The position numbers and the translations under genes were made by a program. A stretch of 64,000 nucleotides of DNA from Rusavskia elegans (taxonomy: Eukaryota; Ascomycota; Lecanoromycetes; Teloschistales; Teloschistaceae). The DNA lies in contig SAUG01000085.1 of the NCBI GenBank assembly GCA_011316305.1, positions 310,001-374,000 on the forward strand, given 5' to 3'. Shown here one piece after another: positions 46,571 through 58,433 of the stretch. The notes under the pieces were generated by a model. It did no database searches and was not told the DNA's origin. It saw only the letters and a list, made by a program, of their open reading frames with translations. How positions within the stretch are numbered: the stretch's first letter is position 1; the number at the start of each line of letters is the position of its first letter.

Positions 46571-47871
46571 TTCGAGGAGAATCATGAGTATATGGCTTGG
46601 AAGTTTCTGGGCTCGACCCCGAATTTCTCCAAAGTCCTCCAGCAATCAGGGATCAGACGGTCCTGCCGTATTATCTCCCAATTGGTATCTTGGTTGTGCG
46701 GTCTACCCTTGCCACATCAAGTTATCGGTCGATCTCTTGTCCTTCACCTGGTTGCGGACAAAATACTCTCGGCGGCCGAAGCGTTGGTAGATTCAATTAG
46801 TCCAACACGCGACGTAAAGGGTCCGTCCTCTCTGTCCCTTGATGTCCTGATATCAGGTCCCAAAGCTTCTCTGCGATATCAAAGGCTTTCTCCACTCTTC
46901 CTGTGGTTGGCAAGGGCATTAGTAAAATAGCACAAAAATTCAAGTCGGCGTTTTTTGGGTTGCTTAGTAAGAGCTTACCGTGAGGATAGTTTGATTATTT
47001 TCTAATTGGTTCGGCGCTGAAACTTGGTCCAGGGTGAGGACAGTCAATCAAGTCTTGCGCTTGCTATCGCCTCTTCCCATATCTCCTCGCTGTTGTAAAA
47101 ATACATGAGTTTACAAACCCTAACCCCAAGCGTGGGCGCAAGTCACGTTCAATAACTCTGCGGTATGGCTCACAAAAGACGAAAAGTCACTGGGCATCTT
47201 TCTTGCATTTGAGACGTAATGTGCGACAAGGGACACATTCGAACCGCTTCAAGAAAACGACACTCAGCCCAACCGCCAGTAATTCTCCCCTGAATTTCGG
47301 GTTATATTAGAAAATGAAGCTTTCCTTTTCTCGGACTCTTTTGGGCAGTTCCGTATCTTTCCTCTCCATATTCGCTTTCGCGTATAGCGAGACTCTGCCC
47401 CAGCTCAAAGTGCCAACGAATATTGGCACAGAAATCCTGTAGAGTACTTAGCGTCCTTAAAACTCCCCTTACCCTCTCCAATGGTTCTTAAACGAAGGCG
47501 TCATTGCCCGCAATCGCATAGATAGATGAGTAATTGGAGCCGCTGGGCTGTGTTATGTCTGTATTAGATGTGCCTGTCTTCTATAGTCAGAGGAAGAGAA
47601 GCTTAATCTCTGGTCACGGATTGCAATTGAGAAGATAGGAGAATTGAGCAAGATCGTGAATGGGCACATAGTACCATAGATCTAAAAGACGGGCAGACTT
47701 GCAGAAACAATCCGAGTTCTTCGCATATGAGATGAGCACCAGCGCCATGTCCAGATATATAAACCTTTCATCCCACTCCGTCCGTCCTGCCAGCAAGACG
47801 GTGATGATCACACAACAGGTCTTCATCGAAGCGGGAAGCAAAATCGCCCCCGACGATTGCTACGTCTGCCA
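46571..47871. other. Intergenic; no supported gene
   Basis: A 112-codon frame at 46592 just after the GT32 stop has no recognisable feature. The remainder is AT-leaning non-coding sequence between convergent genes. Confidence 0.4.
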
Positions 47872-48898
47872 CTAGTCGTCATCCCCATCATCGGCTTCTT
47901 CTTCGGCATCCTCCTGTGCCTCTTCTGCATCCTCCTGAGCTTCCTCCACATCCTCTGGGTCTGCCGGCTCAGGCTGTTGTCCCCCCTGAGCCGGGCCGCA
48001 GTCGCCGTCCCTCTTTTGGTTACCCTGTCCACTGTACATGGCGTTGGCTCTTTCAATGTCGGTGGATGAGGGTTTCATATTCTTCTTGAAGGAGGTGTTG
48101 GGGTCCGCTTTGGTACCCAGTACCGTTTTCCGATGTCCAATCAATGGCTTTTTGGCCCCAGCGCCACCGGGGTAGTGCATGATGGAGTCTTCATCGTACG
48201 CGTCGCTGGAGCTACAGAGGTTGGATTGTCCGTAGGGAATAAACTCCATAGAAGACCACCCTTCGCGTGCGGCTACACCGAGGTCCGTGCAGAAGCCTTC
48301 CTTTTCTTTATCCTCGGAGTAGTCTTGTAGGTTCTTGCCTAGTCGGAGGTCAGGGAGTGTTGCCCAGAGATCTTGGAAAGCAAGAAAGGAGGAGCTTACA
48401 GTTGAAGACTACGTGGTCATTACGATCAAAGCGTTGATGCTCGTGGATAAAGCCGAGGGCATGCCCCAGCTCGTGAGCCATGTTTGTGTTCTTGTCGAGG
48501 AAACCGTAGGAATCGCCGTCGCCGAACACCATACGCGCGCCACCTGAGAATCCAACCCTGGTCACCGCTTTGGGGTCGCTGCTGACCTCGATGGTCAAAA
48601 CGTCATTGTCTCCCCCATCTGGTGTCTCGACGAGGTCGATGTTGGCTTTGTCGAGTCCGTTGTCCGTCCATAGCTTCCAGCCTGCTTTCACAATGTCTTT
48701 CAGTTTCTCCTTGGAGTCGTCATTCTTGAACTTGTATTTCAGCTGGTGACCCGGCCAGAATTGAGGACCGCCGGCTGCGGGGTTGATGGTGAACCATCTC
48801 TTGTTAAGATTCGAGTTTGGTAGACCAGGAGCCGCCAGCGTTCCAGGGAGATTCCAAACTAAGGCCGTATAAGCGAAGAGGCAGACGCTGCGATACAT
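47872..48898 (-). CDS. Secreted astacin-like (M12A) zinc metalloprotease with acidic tail
   Basis: Two exons (48898-48400 and 48338-47872, 61-nt intron) encode 321 residues. A signal peptide (LFAYTALVWNLPGTLAAPG) leads to a catalytic domain. The zinc site HELGHALGFIHEHQR is at about 142-156 (HExxHxxGxxHE), and the Met-turn DSIMHYP is at about 217-223, both diagnostic of astacins. Splicing at the cysteine codon joins VVFNC to KNLQDYSEDKEKEGF. No EGF or CUB domain follows. Instead the protein ends with a Gln/Pro stretch and a strongly acidic tail of EAQEDA-type units finishing DDGDDD. The enzyme is an extracellular endopeptidase. Lack of a clear long propeptide is unusual, though the LNKR at 31-34 could be a processing site. 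Confidence 0.92.
47880..47960 (-). repeat. Imperfect repeats coding the acidic protease tail
   Basis: Two near-identical units of about 21 bases coding EEAQEDA are followed by degenerate Glu/Asp codons. The protein tail is almost wholly Glu, Asp, Ala and Gln. Confidence 0.7.
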
Positions 48899-50218
48899 GA
48901 TGTAAGATAGATAGGTTAATGAGGTTGATTTAAATCCTAACCAGAGGATTAACTTTGATATGATCTGAAGACGACAAGTGGGACAGATTATTGTTGATGT
49001 TGATACAGAATTAACAAGGCGGACCGCGGGCTTTATATGCTATTTCATCGTAACCCAACGACTGCTTGAAGTATAGCAGTGTTGTACATTCAGAGACGTG
49101 ATAGGTCAGCGATCGTTCCACATCCTTCGATATCTCTACGGCACACTGTTATGCTTACGAACTCGACGTTGCATGGCGTTATGTTGGGGATTGGTGTTAT
49201 GTTGGCGATTGGGGTTATGTTGGGGTTTCATGCTCTCGAGAACGCCAAGGCAGCCAATAGCCAGCAGACGAATGACTGACTGACTGTGTTGAGTGTATAT
49301 CGCTTCGACAGAATGTTAATGAGCCTCTCAGGCTCGTAGATGTTTCTTCTGGCCGATTCAACGGGACGATGCGCTCATTGATGATACAGCGTTGTAGAGA
49401 AGCCAGAGAAAAGAAAAGCTGTGAGTCGCGACCATGATCCATTTTCCCCCGGTCAGCTAATTGGACTATGACATCATGAAACAGCATACAACAGAGACTG
49501 AGAACAAACAGGAGCGAGGCGAAGTCTCGCAAACAAGTTTCAGATGCTAAGGGGAGTTGACGTGGGCCGGGTTGACAGTGACGATGATAAAGCAATTGTG
49601 GACGTTTTTGGAACCGGATGCGGCACCCAGAAACAACAGGTAAACGATTAGTACTACCTGGAACAAAAGACAGCAGCCCTGGGGTTGGATGATGACAGGT
49701 TCCATTGCCATAGAAAAACGTTGAAAGAATGTTGGCTGGTTCACATGGGTCGCAGTCAGCAGAGTAAGCTCCGAGGCAGGATGGTGAAACGGACTATGAT
49801 AGTTGTGACGCGGTGAACAGTAGGAAAAGAAATTGATGAGGTGGCTGGAGTTGTTGGATGCTAAAAATAAGATGCGGCTGATGCTGCGCCATCCAACATC
49901 GCCAGATGCCGCCAATACAACATAGCCATCAAGATATCCACTCACGTTGCAGATCCAGCCTCGTGCGATTGAAAGTCTGTATGGACTTCACCCCGGATTT
50001 CTGCTCTTCCTCTATCACAGAAGGCACAAGATTCAACCCCGTCTCCAGAGCCAACTGGCGCTATCAGAACAATGTCAATCTTTTCCCGAAGCAATGTTGA
50101 ACAAATGGTGGTGATGAAACAGAGCTATTGGATTACCATTCCTGGAGATTGAAAGATATTACCTTCCCAAGCCAAGGGTTTCACAAAGTATCTCATCACG
50201 AACTCAGCCATCTATCGT
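48899..50218. other. Intergenic; no firm gene
   Basis: A minus-strand frame at 49547-49945 contains a 54-codon portion from MAMEPVIIQPQG with one hydrophobic segment (LFQVVLIVYLLFLGAA); it could be a tiny membrane protein but is unsupported. A short tandem repeat lies at 49178. Confidence 0.35.
49178..49229 (+). repeat. 18-bp tandem repeat, about 2.9 copies
   Basis: The unit gttatgttgggGattggt occurs three times with single-base differences, the last copy truncated before tttcatgc. No gene is associated. Confidence 0.8.
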
Positions 50219-51891
50219 TCAAGTCATCTTCTGTTCAGGAAAGTCGTAAGTAACTCTGGTGTAGCCGATGACGTCCTCGATAGTCTCGTCGGTGAATTTG
50301 AGATCCTCCTCAACCGGTACAGTATCCTTGATTTTCAAAATCATCACTGGGAGTGCAATGACCAAGCTACCCGCGAGTAAAACCCAGCATGAAGCGAAAA
50401 GATTCATATATGGTGGCGGACTGTTCTGCAACCCATCCAAACGCCAGATGATAGCTGCGCCTGCTGATTGAATCCCCTTGTAGAAGCCTGCGAAGTTGGC
50501 TAGCTTGCGGCTGTTGTTGGTGATGGCGCCCATAAACCTGCATTGTATAAGCGGCGTTCATCAGTCATGCACACGAAAGGCTACTTACCAGTACACACAT
50601 GTCTGCCATACGGCATCGTAGAAACCATAGGAGATGTACAAGAACATGGGCCCAATGTACCCACTCGATGTCCAGTCATAAAGCTGATGCCCCTCCAGGG
50701 CTACGTCCTCACGGGTATATTTCCTCTGAAATGCATACCCTCCACCCCAGATGATGAAGGTGAGGGCGCATAGAGAAGCCCAGGCAGCTTTGGCCCTTGT
50801 GGTTCTTCTGACGTTCGGGTAATCGAGTGCAAAGCCAAAGATCAACGCCCCAAACATCTGAGCCAGCCAGTAAGGAGTACCGTTAAGCGCACCAGTACGC
50901 GTATTAAATTGCGCAGCATTGACGTCGTTGTACTGATAGGTGTAGAACCAATTCGATGCAAAGAACATAGGGAAAAGGAGTATAACGTAGGGATCGGTCC
51001 GTAATGTCTCCCAAAGGCCGAGAATCTCCGTCTTCCATGTTGGGTGTTTCATAAGGATGATCCTGGATCCATCGCGACGAACGACGTCCTTAGCATCCAC
51101 CAGTGTCCATGCAAGGCAAGCTCCAAGGAAGGTAAGAATCAGGAAGCCAACATAAGTGTTGTCCTTGACAGTCTCGCCGCCTCGTTCGTGAATGTTGAGG
51201 CCAAGGCCAACCTGCAATTGTGATTAGATTGCTAAGCGGCATTCTCAACAGCTTCAGCTCACCAGGCTTCCGATAACAGCGCCCAGATTGAAAATCATCC
51301 AGAACCACGAGATGTAGCGGCCTTTCAGGTTTTCTGGTGGATAGGACATCATGATCGCGCCTTGGGCGGACCAGAGTATGCCTGCACAGCATCCAAGCAA
51401 GAAGCCAGAGAAGACGGTATAGCCTAAATTGTGGGTGTGATTGTAGCATAGGAAAGAGCTGATATAGATGCAATATCCAAGACCACCAAAGGATAGGGCA
51501 AATCTGATACCGAGAGTGTTGGTAACGGTGCCAGCAAAGAAACCAACGACGGAGAAAGTGGCGTAAAGAGCGGAGTTGGCAGCTGTACTGGCATAGATGT
51601 CCTTATCACGCTGCCCTGAACCACCGAAACCATTAAGTGCATTGAACATTCCTTCCCATTATTAGCGGCGTTCAAAGAAACGTCGAGCTCCGTGGCCTCA
51701 CCTGGGCATAGGAAGCATACAAATGAGACCAAGATCAACTGCGATTCTGGGGACGCATACCAAGGAAGCCTGAAAGGTCCGAGTCTTAGTGATCTATACT
51801 TCCATCCTTCAAGTAGTCCATGTCCACTTGAGAGCGTGCTGTTAGCTGGAAAGTCCGTATACGCTGCGGTTGGACCTTTCCTGGCCGCCAT
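50219..51891 (-). CDS. UNC93-like major facilitator superfamily membrane protein
   Basis: Four exons on the minus strand (51891-51702, 51651-51263, 51211-50589, 50537-50219; introns of 50-51 nt) encode 506 residues. The first splice gives FLCPGMFNALNGFGGSGQ, the phrase that marks fungal UNC93/DUF895-type proteins. TM segments follow: NSALYATFSVVGFFAG, GIRFALSFGGLGYCIYI, GFLLGCCAGILWSAQGA, YISWFWMIFNLGAVIGSL, then the conserved NTYVGFLILTFLGACLAW, FASNWFYTYQYNDVNAAQFN, and after the last intron FMGAITNNSRKLANFAGFYKG. Twelve TM segments are expected, probably in the plasma or vacuolar membrane. Fungal members are mostly uncharacterised transporters. The tail ends in a soluble acidic stretch. 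Confidence 0.9.
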
Positions 51892-52761
51892 GGATTTTGG
51901 AACAAATTCTTGATCAATTTCTGATGTGAGAAATGAATCTTCCCGCACTTGGTAGCAACGGGTGCTTTGCAGCAACTTCAAGATAAGCTGTAAAAGATTT
52001 GAAGAAGACCGCGTTGAATTGAGGGATCGAGTGGGGAATAATAATAAGAATCTCTCAACGTTTCCGATAAAAGCCACAAATTCTGGTCGGGGCATATGAG
52101 TGGATGGTATGGATCATGGCGCACCCTCGTATCCTTACTTGTTTGTGCTGGCTGTTCAGCGGGGAAGGCTGCCTCAGCCTGCTTTCAGCCTCGTCGACAA
52201 CCTCTTTTGATGTAAAACTTTAACTCGTTTGTTTTGCAAGAAACCGACATGAAAGTGGTACCATTCGATTCTCCAGGCTCTTGCGAGTGTCGCAGTCTCA
52301 ATATAAAAGTGTGTCATTGAAGTACTCAGGATATATCATTGACTTTACCTTTGGGTAAGTCTGTCAGCGTTGGCCCCCATGTCTCGAGCCCAATTCTGAT
52401 ACCGACTTGCATAAGCCTAAAAGCCACATTATTGACGGTCATCGCCCAATGAGTTTACTGATTATTATTAGAGCAGTCTTTGTCCAACTTGGAGCCTTGC
52501 GGTTTACACTTGGGTAAGAGCTGCTCTGGCCCAAAAATTCGACTTCCAAGGTGTATTCAGTTGGTTATGGGAATCACGGCACAGTGTACAAGGCTGTAAC
52601 GAGCTAATGCTGCAAAACATCTAAGAAACCCCTCTTTTGTTGAGGGCAACGATTGCTGGCCTTCGACGCTTCCGCAATCCGAGTCTACCTGGTAGGAGAT
52701 GCTGTATGTATTACCAAGTTAGACTATTCTCTGACAACAGCCTGCCCACATTTAGGCAGCT
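51892..52761. other. Divergent intergenic region
   Basis: This is the promoter interval between the UNC93-like gene and the STAND/ankyrin gene; no gene seen. It contains several CT-rich stretches. Confidence 0.45.
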
Positions 52762-55464
52762 ATGGTATCATCTCTTCCTACGATAGGGAGCGCAGCCTCT
52801 GCTGTCCTTACACTAAGGGAAGCCGCCTCGAGGCTGGGAATTTCCATCTCGAAGCTCGATCAGGACAACCAAATTGTCGACAGCAAGATCAAAATTCTCG
52901 CAGAGCATGTTAATTTGCTTTGCAATAGTTGCGACATTGTATACGCCGGTGTGGACGAAGTGGTAAAAAGAAGCGAGAGAGACTCGCCTCCACCTCTCGG
53001 TACCGATACCAGCGTATGGCGCTGTCTTACAGCGCAATTGGAGGAGACCAATCATACAATACGGGAGGCGAATTTGTTCATCCAGAGTATTGGAGAGGAG
53101 AGGTTCGACTACATTGGTCAAGCGCAACGTTGGAGCATTCTAGAGAAAACCCAGGACCAAATCCCGAAGATCACGACGAAGGTTCGTAGACACGAAGAAA
53201 ATCTGAATAACACACTGACTCTGATCAACACGTGAGTTTTGTTTCTGTTACTGTGTTGCAGGGTTAATCACATACACAGAATACTTACATCCAATGCACC
53301 AGGTAGGGTTGACGGAGGCTTTGACCAAGCATTGCAAAAGTTGCAAGATATGTTTGGTAGACTACAGACGTCATCACCTTCCGATGCATCGGCGGTTAAC
53401 TCCAATGTTGAGGCCACTCTAGTGCAATGTGCGCGTGAACTCATCGTCGAGTGTACGGCTCTGTACAGGTCGAACCCAGCGGAGGAATATTCCATTGAAA
53501 GTCAAGGGGCAAAGACTAGTAACATTCGTGTAGCCGAATGGGTCAGCACTCTTGAGTCAATACGTCGGGCCCATCGATTGTCGGATTCCTCAGATCCTGT
53601 TTCCAAGGTTCCTTTGAGTGGCTCTTTGGGCGAAGAGGCGCACACGGTCGGCACAAGCATGACTTCTGGCCAACAGAGTTTCCCGGAACATGACGTTGTC
53701 AGTAAAGAGGGAGATGACTCTGACGATGATCTAGAGACAGATCTTGCAAAAGTAGCGTTCGGCACCGGCACAAGGGCTTTCGAAGCGCAAGATTGGGAGG
53801 AAGCCAACTCTTTTTTTCAAGAAGCCTTGCAGATACTGCAGCAGCTATCAAAACAGAAACGAGGATTCTGTGACATCTTCGATCTACAATACAAACTTGC
53901 TGTATGTGCGTATCACCTGCAAGAACCTTCGGACGCCGAACAAGTTTTGAGAAGTCTGGTCCATCAATCAGGGAGATCTGATGAACAGCGTGGACAGATT
54001 TGCGATGCGACGCACCTGCTTTCGTGTTTGTATATTCGCATGGGCCAAATTGACCGTGCGCGATCTGAATGCGAGAAAGCTCTACAGGGGCGGAGACGGC
54101 TATTGGGCAAGGGGAGTGACGCCGCATTGGAGTCAACGGCTCTTTTGGCACACATCTCTGGTCTGCTCAAAAGCCGGGCTCGAGCTCAATCATATCTTGC
54201 CATGATACCAGAAGCACGTAGAGAGACCATCCTGGGCGTTGTCGAGAAGTCGTTGGGCACGACGGTGGAACAGCCTAGCCTTTGGTCATTGTTGACTGGA
54301 TCGATCGTCAGCACTCCAGATATGGATGCACCACGCCTGCAGAGCGGACTTTCCCCGGTCTCTCTCATGTTACCTACGCGTGATAATCGTCGAGGTTCCA
54401 ATTCTACAACATCACAATCATCTGCCACTGGTCCCTGGCTACCAAACCAGCGCGCCCCATCAAGTGGATTGAGATCGGAAGATTTGCAGTCCGTTACAGT
54501 GACGTCCCTTGCCTCGGCAGAGGAGAAACGGGAATTGGGCGCCATGGATAAGAAGGGTGCAAGTGATGACTTTTCTGCGAGATCGGAAACATTTAGCCCG
54601 GCAGCTCTGAGCCTGAACGAGCCTCCAGAGGTAAACAAGAACCTTGAGGGCAAACATCTGTCTCGGAAAGAAATACTTGATAAAATCGGATGTCATCCGA
54701 AAGACCGGATCGAAGAGGCTGTTTGTGACGGTGATTATTCAGCGTTTGTCATTGTTCTTAACAAGAAGAAGAACGTTTGGCGGTCCAAATTTCGGAAGCA
54801 CGTTCGTCCAGAACGCGTAACAGCACTTCATTTCGCCGCACTCTTCGGCGAGACTGCCATGGCACAGCGGCTCCTTGCTTCAAGCTTCAACGTCAACGAA
54901 ATTCCGTTTGGGTACTCAACAAATCTGACGCCCTTGAAGTTCGCTATCGGCGCTCGACAAGTCGACATGGTTGATTTCCTAATTATAAATGGCGCTAGGC
55001 CGTCTGGCGTAGAGTCTTGGTCAAGTCTAGCTGGACAGTTGATGAACCGTTCATGGTTGATGAAAACCATGTCGGAGACTGAGCGAGAATGTGTTCCGGG
55101 CCAGATGATTGCGATTTTGAAAATTTTACTCAAGCAGGGGTGGAACGTGAATGTACCCTTCGATGCTACGGGCGTTACGATACTACATCAAGCTGTGGCT
55201 TTCTGGACAGGGTCATATAGGTGGGATATGAACCTGCGGGCTTCTATGACTTCCTTTCTATGCGAATGGGGTGCGGATTCTTATCAGCCGAGTAGGGACG
55301 GTAAGACGCCCTATGCAGTCGCTTTGGCTTCTGGCCATCAGGACTTGTTGCTGATCCTGGACGAACACTCAAGAAGGAAAGAACTAGGTGATGGGCGACC
55401 AGAGCCTGTGGAGCTTTCAAGTGAGCCTGTGGAGCTTTCAAGTGAGCCTGCCAACGTGGTGTGA
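52762..55464 (+). CDS. PigL_N-type N-terminus with TPR and ankyrin repeats
   Basis: Two exons (52762-53231 and 53280-55464; a 48-nt intron) encode 884 residues. The first 200 residues (SLPTIGSAASAVLTLREAAS, LEETNHTIREANLFIQSI, coiled helices) resemble the fungal STAND N-terminal domain PF17111 (PigL_N). Residues about 330-480 contain TPR-like helices (FGTGTRAFEAQDWEEANSFF, CAYHLQEPSDAEQVL, LYIRMGQIDRARSECEKAL). A Ser/Thr-rich linker follows. From about 640 there are ankyrin repeats (VTALHFAALFGETAMAQRLL, TPLKFAIGARQVDMVDFLII, VTILHQAVAF, KTPYAVALASGHQDLLLIL). No NACHT or NB-ARC P-loop is seen, so it is not a complete NLR. The tail holds two exact EPVELSS copies. Likely an intracellular scaffold; its role in self/non-self recognition is only inferred from the N-terminal domain. 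Confidence 0.85.
55410..55451 (+). repeat. 21-bp exact tandem duplication at the 3' end of the ankyrin gene
   Basis: Two identical units starting gagcctgtggagctttcaag encode EPVELSS twice, followed by a partial third. The duplication is in frame. Confidence 0.8.
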
Positions 55465-56370
55465 GCGGTAGCGACGATGGTCGTGATTTGCTAGGCCTCA
55501 ATGACCTATGTCCTAGCTCTATCGGACTCCCCGTTATCCATCCGCATCATCACTGTGGAGTTCATTTATATTTCTTTGTCAGGTGCCGCTTGCGTTGGCT
55601 CTGCAAAACCCTGGGTCAACGTGACTGCTCGGATCTGGAGCAGAGACCAATCGATTGAACATCTACAAGGACAAAGCCAGACCAAGGCCGCAAGCAAGGA
55701 TACGGCGAAGAGACAAAGAATGGTGCTAGTGTGAGGAATGGTGGATTCTCAGCACTAAAATAGGATTCAAAAATGGGCACGGTAGTCGAGAATTGGAATT
55801 TCCTTAGTCTACTGTTTTGCGGAGGCTCCTAGGATACCCAGCAGGACAGCGCGACACGGTTTTCGAATCGATACATTCATGAAAGCTTTCAGCGTTCAGT
55901 TTTACACGACCTAACAGACGTGGCCCTTTGTTAGTACTGGATTTGGATCATCGTCCTCTTCGGCGTTAGCTTGCTCTTCGAGGCAGTCTTCTTGATTTGG
56001 ATATAATCGGGCGCGCCGTGGAATTCACGAAACTTTCAAAGGGCATTGCGGATGAAGTCTGCTGCTGAATACCATGCCGGATACTTTGCAACATACAACC
56101 GTTGGGGCGGTGGGCGTAGGCTGACTGTGATAGTTCGTCTTGACTTTAAAGCGATAGCTGTTGCCGAGTGAAGCATGTAGATTTCGCGGAGAGGCGGATA
56201 GGCGCCGACATGTTGTCGTCGTTGGTACACGCCTCTTATACGGCAATAACAAGCGAGATCAATATATATACGCCGGGGTCTCTCGGAAACGTATTAATCG
56301 AACGTAGTATACTAGCCGATGTATTATTACAGATATCTACCTTAATTCTATAAAATTTCCATATCTAATT
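55465..56370. other. Intergenic transition into the AT-rich block
   Basis: Short frames only. Base composition drops abruptly at about 56.35 kb. Confidence 0.5.
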
Positions 56371-57075
56371 GTAACAACTCTTTTTTTTATACTACAATAG
56401 AGTTTATTTTTAGTTTTTACGCAGACACGCGAAATCACTTCCATCCGAACCTATTAATTTATATTATATATCAATCACTGGTTTAAATAATATAATTCTT
56501 GTATTAAAAGATTTTATACTAGTATTTTAAAAGATATTCTATCGTAAAATCTATTATTACTATTTTGCGTAATACAACGTTTTATATATTCGACATTTTT
56601 AATATATTATTACTTTCTTTTATTTTTATTTAAATTCTTTTAATTTGGTTATATATATATTATATGTTATTTTAATTTTTTTTTCGGAATAGAACTTTCG
56701 TAATTCAACGTTTTAAACTATTTCAGTAAAAATTAATTCAATTTAAACTAGACTGGCTACTTTAGATCGGGTTTCTATCGGTATTTTAGAAATCCGACTC
56801 GAATTTTAGCGAATCGATTCGACCCGATCTACTAAATAGTTTAGGTCGGTTTCCAATATTAGAACTAAAAATTAAATCGAATTATAAAATAGAAACCGAT
56901 AAAAATTCGATTCGATCTACAAAATCTTCTATATATAATATAATATTAAAATTAATCTATTAGTTTATTAATTAGTTAATTTTATAAAAAAGTATTATAT
57001 TTAGATAATATATTTAGTCTAACTACGACTTTTCTAGCTAGTATAGTTAATTAATTAAAAGTTTTCTAAATAGAT

Positions 57076-58433
57076 TAGATTGGCCGTCGGGTCGGATTTC
57101 GAACTCGAGTTAACTAACCCGATCCGACCCGAATCGGGTTAGGAAATTCTACGATTCGATCCGAATCGAATTTCGGATCGGATTATATAATCCGATTCGA
57201 TCTAACTAATCTACTAAGCCTATATAACTCGTATAACTCTAGTATAAAAATTATACGAACTATTTAGAAAAACTCTAATTAATTAACTACGCTAGCTAGA
57301 AAGATTCTAGTTCGATTAAATATATTAATTACAGTATATTAATTATATAATTTAGTTAATTTGTTTTGGTTTTGGTATCCGGTAAACCAATGGTTCGGTA
57401 AATAAATCAAGCGTTGATATACCAATATTAAATATACAGTAGTAGAATTTGTACCCTAGTTTAATTAACGTAAATAACGGTTCCTTAGAATTTTAATTTA
57501 AATTTGCTTAGTAATATAACGTATCCTTTTACCGATAATTTAACTAACGTAGAATCTTTATAGATAAATATATCTCGCAGTTATCGTTTCTTTTTTTTCT
57601 TTTACTAGTAATATAAGCCCTATAATACTATACCCTCGCAAGTAATACGATTTACTAAAGCCCTTTACGTATATATATACTCTCGTAATAGCTATACCGT
57701 AGCTAAACTAGTCGATAGTACCTTTATCCGTAATAACTATATCTACCCGCGCGGACGTCGACTATCTTATAGTAGCTAGAGCAAGCTATTCTAACTTCGA
57801 TAAAAATAGCCTCTTTACCGCCCTTGAAACGCGCTATCCGACCTCTCTACCCCTCTTTAACCTAATCGATCGGGTAAAGCTTCTAGCTGTAGTAACTAGC
57901 GTATTAGCTAGCGACCGTCTTACGGCTAGCGACCCTTTTAAAGCTACGCGGGCTAAAGAGTACCTTAATAGCTTAGCAGAACGTTTAGGTACGGGTTGTA
58001 CGATAAATGTGGCCGAGGCGACGAATGGCGGAGGATTCGTGATCGCGAATAAAGAAGGAAATAGTCAAATAGAAGTAATTGACTGCGCTGTAAATCTTTC
58101 TTGCTTGACGAATATACCTTTAGCTGTAAAAATTTCTTTGCACGTAAAATACAACAATCGTTGCCGTATATAACGTTGATGAAGCTTATATATATATATG
58201 AAAACTCAATATAACTCCAGACAGAAGCTTCCCCGGGAGAATTAATTATATAATATAGTTAATTATATAATATATATTATATTTAAATATTAATAAAGGT
58301 TTAGCGGCTATTCGGGTTCGATTTAGATTCGACCCGGACCCGACCGTTTAGCGAGTTAAACCGGTTCGACCCGCTAAAATCGGGTCGGGTTTACGACGGT
58401 TCGACGGAAACCCGACTCGAAGTAGCCAGTCTA
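57076..58433. mobile_element. hAT-like element, copy 2, inserted in inverse orientation into copy 1
   Basis: It begins TAGATTGGCCGTCGGG and ends GTAGCCAGTCTA, the reverse orientation of copy 1. Flanking 8-mers are AAATAGAT (57068-57075) and AAATGGAT (58434-58441), which differ by one G-to-A change. Its right part is the reverse complement of the left part of copy 1. A second element (57362-58240) is inserted inside it. Confidence 0.75.
57362..58240. mobile_element. Second repeat element, copy 1, nested in hAT-like copy 2
   Basis: About 879 bp, bordered by 24-bp direct repeats (57338-57361 and 58241-58264) that match at 23 of 24 positions and may be a long target-site duplication. A diverged copy lies at about 59.53-61.04 kb. 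This copy is richer in GC than its partner. Its minus strand reads mostly open between about 58040 and 57830 (RYSLARVALKGSLAVRR, SFTRSIRLKRG), suggesting a dead coding region of unknown family. Confidence 0.55.

Noticed and set aside
46592..46930. 112-codon frame directly after the GT32 gene
   Set aside because: Begins within 25 bases of the GT32 stop and resembles nothing; more likely 3' untranslated sequence.
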